Shown here in pieces: positions 12,174 through 14,572 of a stretch of DNA of 14,572 nucleotides. Location of the stretch: assembly GCA_902493985.1 (NCBI GenBank), contig CABURR010000052.1, positions 1 through 14,572 of the forward strand, written 5' to 3'. The position numbers were made by a program, and so were the translations under genes. Below the pieces are notes generated by a model. The model did not search any database. It saw nothing but the letters and a program-made list of their open reading frames with translations, and was not told where the DNA came from. Origin of the DNA: an uncultured Collinsella sp. Its GTDB lineage: Bacteria; Actinomycetota; Coriobacteriia; Coriobacteriales; Coriobacteriaceae. Each line of letters opens with the position of its first letter. Position 1 is the stretch's first letter.

Positions 12174-13547
12174 CTACTCGTCGCCGTCGTGCGGATTCGC
12201 AGAACCCGCACCCGACGTCGTCGGCTCGTCTACCGAAGACTCGGAATCCTTCTTATCGGTTTCGGCCGGAGCGATCACGCGAATGAGCGAGATGCGCTGG
12301 CCACGCATCGACTGCACCTTGAACTTGTACCCTGCAACCTCAAACACCTCTCCGATGTCGGGCACCGAGTCGCAAAGCTCCAAAATCCAGCCAGCGATGG
12401 TCTCATAATCATCGCTTTCCTCGAGCGGCCAACCAAGCTCAATCGCGTCATCGCACGAAAAACGCCCATCAACGAGCCACTCGCGGCGCGAAAGGCGCGT
12501 GAGATACTTGTTGTCGGGGTCGAACTCGTCCTCGATCTCGCCGACGATCTCCTCGACGATGTCCTCGATGGTGATGATGCCGGCCGTGCCGCCGTACTCG
12601 TCCACGACCACCACGATCTGGTCGTGCGAGGTCTGCATCTCGGACAGCAGCGGCAGGATGTCCTTGGTGTCGGGCACAAAGGTGGCGTCACGCAGGTAAT
12701 CGGCGATGGGCTGGTCGCCCTTGCCGTCGAGCGCGGGCTGGATCAGGTCCTTGATGTGCGCGATGCCGGCGACGTTATCGGGGTCCTCGTGATAGACGGG
12801 GATGCGGCTGAAGCCGGTCTGGCGCATGGTGGACAACACGTCGGCGACCGTCTCGTCGTCCTCGCACATGGTGGTGTCCACACGCGGCACCATGACCTCA
12901 CGGGCAACGGTGTCGCCCAGGTCGAAGATCTCGTGGATCATGCGCTTTTCCTCGTCGAGCAGGTCGTCCTGCTCCGAGACCATGTACTTGATCTCTTCCT
13001 CCGAGACGTTCTGGCGGTCGTCGGCGCTCTTGATGCGCAGGATGCGGGCCAGGCCATCGGAGCAGGCGCCGGTCAGCCACACGAGCGGACGGGCGATCTT
13101 TTGGAAAAACGACAACGGTCCCACGACCTGCTTGGACACGCCCTCGGCATTGGCCAGGCCGATGCGCTTGGGGACGAGCTCGCCGATCACGATGGACACG
13201 AAGGCGACCGCGACGGTGATGATGACCGGCGCCAGGCCGCGCGCGATGGCGGAGAGCGGCGCGATGCCAAAGCTCATGAGCCACGTGGCGAGCGGGTCGG
13301 ACAGACTCGTCGAGGCGACGGCGGACGAGGCGAAGCCCACGAGCGTAATGGCAACCTGGATGGTGGCGAGCAGCTGGTCGGAGTCGGCAGCCAGCTTAAT
13401 GGCACGCTCGGCGCGCTTGTCGCCTTCCTCGGCCTCGTGCTCCAACACGGCGCGCTTGGCCGTGGTGAGCGCCATCTCGGACATAGAGAAGTAGCCGTTG
13501 ATGAGGGTCAAAACGAGGGTGGTGATAAGGGAGATGGTTATGTCCAT
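12174..13547 (-). CDS. CNNM/CorC (HlyC-type) transporter-associated protein
   Basis: This 457-residue protein has a DUF21/CNNM membrane domain (about 1-150, with NGYFSMSEMALTTAKR and VSIVIGELVPKRIGLANAE), a linker with SEEEIKYMVSE, two CBS domains (about 215-270 and 280-335, with REVMVPRVD and VVVVDEYGGTAGIITIEDIVEEIVGEIEDE) and a C-terminal CorC_HlyC domain (about 350-428), then an acidic tail. The family is linked to Mg/Co efflux and cation homeostasis at the inner membrane; 'hemolysin' is a historical label. The start at 13547 begins directly with the first helix. Its ribosome site is weak, because GGAGG sits 17 nt upstream and can pair with CTCC next to the ATG. The upstream in-frame extension to 13784 overlaps the HlyIII gene and is rejected. 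Confidence 0.9.
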   Translation of the reverse strand: MDITISLITTLVLTLINGYFSMSEMALTTAKRAVLEHEAEEGDKRAERAIKLAADSDQLLATIQVAITLVGFASSAVASTSLSDPLATWLMSFGIAPLSAIARGLAPVIITVAVAFVSIVIGELVPKRIGLANAEGVSKQVVGPLSFFQKIARPLVWLTGACSDGLARILRIKSADDRQNVSEEEIKYMVSEQDDLLDEEKRMIHEIFDLGDTVAREVMVPRVDTTMCEDDETVADVLSTMRQTGFSRIPVYHEDPDNVAGIAHIKDLIQPALDGKGDQPIADYLRDATFVPDTKDILPLLSEMQTSHDQIVVVVDEYGGTAGIITIEDIVEEIVGEIEDEFDPDNKYLTRLSRREWLVDGRFSCDDAIELGWPLEESDDYETIAGWILELCDSVPDIGEVFEVAGYKFKVQSMRGQRISLIRVIAPAETDKKDSESSVDEPTTSGAGSANPHDGDE

Positions 13548-13584
13548 CGGGAGTTTCTCGAACCTCCAAGATTCGGGACGTCGG

Positions 13585-13612
13585 ATTAAAACGTTGACGG
13601 CGGATACGGCAA
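13585..13612 (-). promoter_or_regulatory. Candidate promoter of the corC-like gene
   Basis: The minus strand has TTGCCG (13612-13607) and TTTAAT (13590-13585) with 16 bp between them, 4 of 6 and 5 of 6 to consensus. Transcription would start about 30 nt before the corC ATG. Read-through from the HlyIII gene is also possible, since no terminator is visible between them. Confidence 0.4.
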
Positions 13613-13657
13613 TTGCACCGGCGCCCAAACAAGGACGCGGGCGCGCAGGCGTGGTCG

Positions 13658-14341
13658 CTAGATTACGAAGAGGATCACCGCCATGAACTGGAAGATACTG
13701 CCGGCGAGCACCCACAGGTGAAACACACTGTGCAGGTAGCGCACGTTTTTGGCGATGTAGAACGGCACGCCCACGGTGTAGCACACGCCGCCGACAGCGA
13801 GCAGGGCAAGTGCCACGGGGTTGAGCAGCGACACGAGCTCGGGCAGCTTAAAGACGACGAGCCAGCCCATCAGCAGATAGACCACGCCGCTTACCCAATG
13901 CGGCTGGCGCTCGCGCAGGAAGCACTCGAGGGCAATGCCGATAATGGCGATGGCCCATACGGCAAAGAACAGAACAGCGCCGCCGTCGTTTGCGAGCGTG
14001 ATGAGGCAAAACGGCGTATAGCTGCCGGCTATGAGCAGGTAGATGCAGCTGTGGTCGATGATGCGAAACACGCGCTTGGCGCGCGCGGGCTGAATCGCGT
14101 GGTAGAGCGTGGAGGCTAGGTATTCGAGGATAATGCTGACGCCATAGACAATCGCCGCGGCCATGTGGGCCGGGCCTCCGCCGCGCAGGGCGGCGAATAC
14201 GATCAGGAGCACCAGGCCCGCGATACCCAGCAGGCAGCCGACACCATGGGTGACGGAGTTCATGATCTCCTCACCCACCGTGTAGCGTGGAACGGCCGCG
14301 GTCTTGGGTCGCGGCTTAGAACTGTCGCTCGAATCGGACAT
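13658..14341 (-). CDS. Hemolysin III family membrane protein (PAQR fold)
   Basis: This 227-residue, seven-helix protein has the full set of HlyIII/PAQR motifs: YTVGEEIMNSVTHGVG (20-35), the metal-site STLYH (Ser77, His81), RIIDHSCIYLLIAGSYTP with Asp96 and His97, and HSVFHLW with His204 and His208. In the family these His and Asp residues bind zinc in the membrane; bacterial members are widespread and their substrate is unclear, despite the hemolysin name. The chosen start is the ATG at 14341, with GGAGG 11 nt upstream, a slightly long gap. A TTG at 14359 is in frame but has no ribosome site. A promoter-like pair lies about 40-65 nt upstream, and the gene is divergent from the one starting at 14528. 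Confidence 0.9.
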   Translation of the reverse strand: MSDSSDSSKPRPKTAAVPRYTVGEEIMNSVTHGVGCLLGIAGLVLLIVFAALRGGGPAHMAAAIVYGVSIILEYLASTLYHAIQPARAKRVFRIIDHSCIYLLIAGSYTPFCLITLANDGGAVLFFAVWAIAIIGIALECFLRERQPHWVSGVVYLLMGWLVVFKLPELVSLLNPVALALLAVGGVCYTVGVPFYIAKNVRYLHSVFHLWVLAGSIFQFMAVILFVI

Positions 14342-14376
14342 GCCGGTTACATCCTCCAACGTAAAGAGTTCTCAAC

Positions 14377-14406
14377 ACTATATCAAAGCGTCTAGGTACG
14401 TGCGAA
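14377..14406 (-). promoter_or_regulatory. Candidate promoter of the hlyIII-like gene
   Basis: The minus strand has TTCGCA (14406-14401) and TATAGT (14382-14377) with an 18-bp spacer. The -35 lies within a near-perfect 15-bp palindrome, GTGCGAAATTTGCAC (14400-14414), which could be an operator. Confidence 0.4.
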
Positions 14407-14447
14407 ATTTGCACCATACGTGACCCTTTGTTTACCCATTCTTTGCC

Positions 14448-14463
14448 TGTTGACGCATCAACG
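14448..14463. promoter_or_regulatory. Operator-like dyad 1
   Basis: TGTTGACGCATCAACG contains the perfect dyad GTTGA-N4-TCAAC and covers the -35 hexamer of the plus-strand promoter. It differs from dyad 2 (14493-14508) only by C/T or G/A transitions; the shared consensus is TGTTGAYGYATYAACR. Confidence 0.6.
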
Positions 14464-14478
14464 GCGAACGTCCATAAT
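14450..14478 (+). promoter_or_regulatory. Promoter of the plus-strand gene at the right edge
   Basis: TTGACG (14450-14455) and CATAAT (14473-14478) are separated by exactly 17 bp and each match consensus at 5 of 6. Transcription would begin near 14485, between the two operator-like dyads. This is the best promoter in the window. Confidence 0.7.
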
Positions 14479-14492
14479 GCGCTTGCATTAAA

Positions 14493-14508
14493 TGTTGATG
14501 TATTAACA
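14493..14508. promoter_or_regulatory. Operator-like dyad 2
   Basis: TGTTGATGTATTAACA lies 45 bp downstream of dyad 1, just after the inferred transcription start and 20 nt before the ATG at 14528. Binding of one regulator to both sites would block the promoter. The size and TTGA-N4-TYAA shape fit MarR- or TetR-type regulators, but no regulator gene is in view. Confidence 0.55.
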
Positions 14509-14527
14509 TCTTATAGGAAAGCTTCTT

Positions 14528-14572
14528 ATGTCTCAAAACGCACGTTCCCATCGAAAGCTCAAGATAGCCGGC
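14528..14572 (+). CDS. Start of an unidentified gene (cut by window edge)
   Basis: The first 15 codons read MSQNARSHRKLKIAG, a basic N-terminus that cannot be assigned to a family. AGGA lies 9 nt before the ATG. A strong promoter and two operator-like dyads precede it, so it is probably a tightly regulated gene. The basic start followed by the edge would suit a membrane or secreted protein, but this is a guess. Confidence 0.6.
   Translation, partial: MSQNARSHRKLKIAG

Noticed and set aside
11028..13589. An 853-codon open frame on the plus strand
   Set aside because: It lies antisense to three well-supported genes (YtxH-like, CphA-N-like, CorC). Its product is a His/Arg/Gly-rich shadow typical of GC-rich DNA, with no domain signature.
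12174..13784. Longer CorC start at 13784
   Set aside because: It overlaps the HlyIII gene by more than 100 nt and adds an Arg/Pro-rich stretch foreign to the family; the first helix begins at the ATG at 13547.

Overview
This GC-rich window looks like the chromosome of a Coriobacteriia-type actinobacterium, with Collinsella or a close relative as my best guess. That placement is an inference from composition, near-continuous antisense open frames, Shine-Dalgarno-led starts and gene content (LuxS, an NRAMP-related metal transporter of the type known from Eggerthella, an OatA-like acyltransferase). No rRNA, tRNA, CRISPR array, integrase or transposase gene was seen. Ten complete protein genes are supported, plus two cut by the window edges. 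Nine of the complete genes and luxS are on the minus strand.

Layout. 1-216: 5' end of luxS (minus), preceded by a long hairpin that also follows the next gene. 320-2287: ribokinase then nucleoside hydrolase (minus, 30 nt apart), a ribose-salvage pair in which the hydrolase can free ribose from nucleosides and the kinase can phosphorylate it. 2475-4691: the only complete plus-strand gene, an OatA-like membrane O-acyltransferase with a C-terminal SGNH domain, ended by a perfect 18-bp hairpin. 4692-5111: a 420-nt gap with a dispersed repeat and an AT-rich islet. 5112-8227: a two-gene metal operon (minus) of an MgtE-like regulatory/membrane protein followed by an NRAMP-related transporter, closed by a strong terminator. 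8228-8555: a long structured leader for that operon. 8556-9962: a membrane-anchored NodB-fold protein whose metal site is degraded. 10035-11179: a YtxH-like protein translationally coupled to a PRC-barrel protein. 11316-14341: hemolysin III, a CNNM/CorC protein and a stand-alone protein resembling the N-terminal domain of cyanophycin synthetase. 14360-14572: a divergent regulatory region with two near-identical operator-like dyads and the first 15 codons of a plus-strand gene.

The main themes are divalent-cation handling (NRAMP-related transporter, MgtE-like protein, CorC) and the cell envelope (OatA-like enzyme, NodB-like pseudoenzyme, YtxH, HlyIII). The two observations I consider most novel are the roughly 200-nt leader of the metal operon, which can form a compact three-way junction mutually exclusive with a downstream hairpin and a ribosome-site hairpin (a candidate orphan riboswitch), and the free-standing CphA-N-like protein with an intact HxxEH motif. 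All structural and functional statements come from reading the sequence by eye; no searches or folding programs were run.
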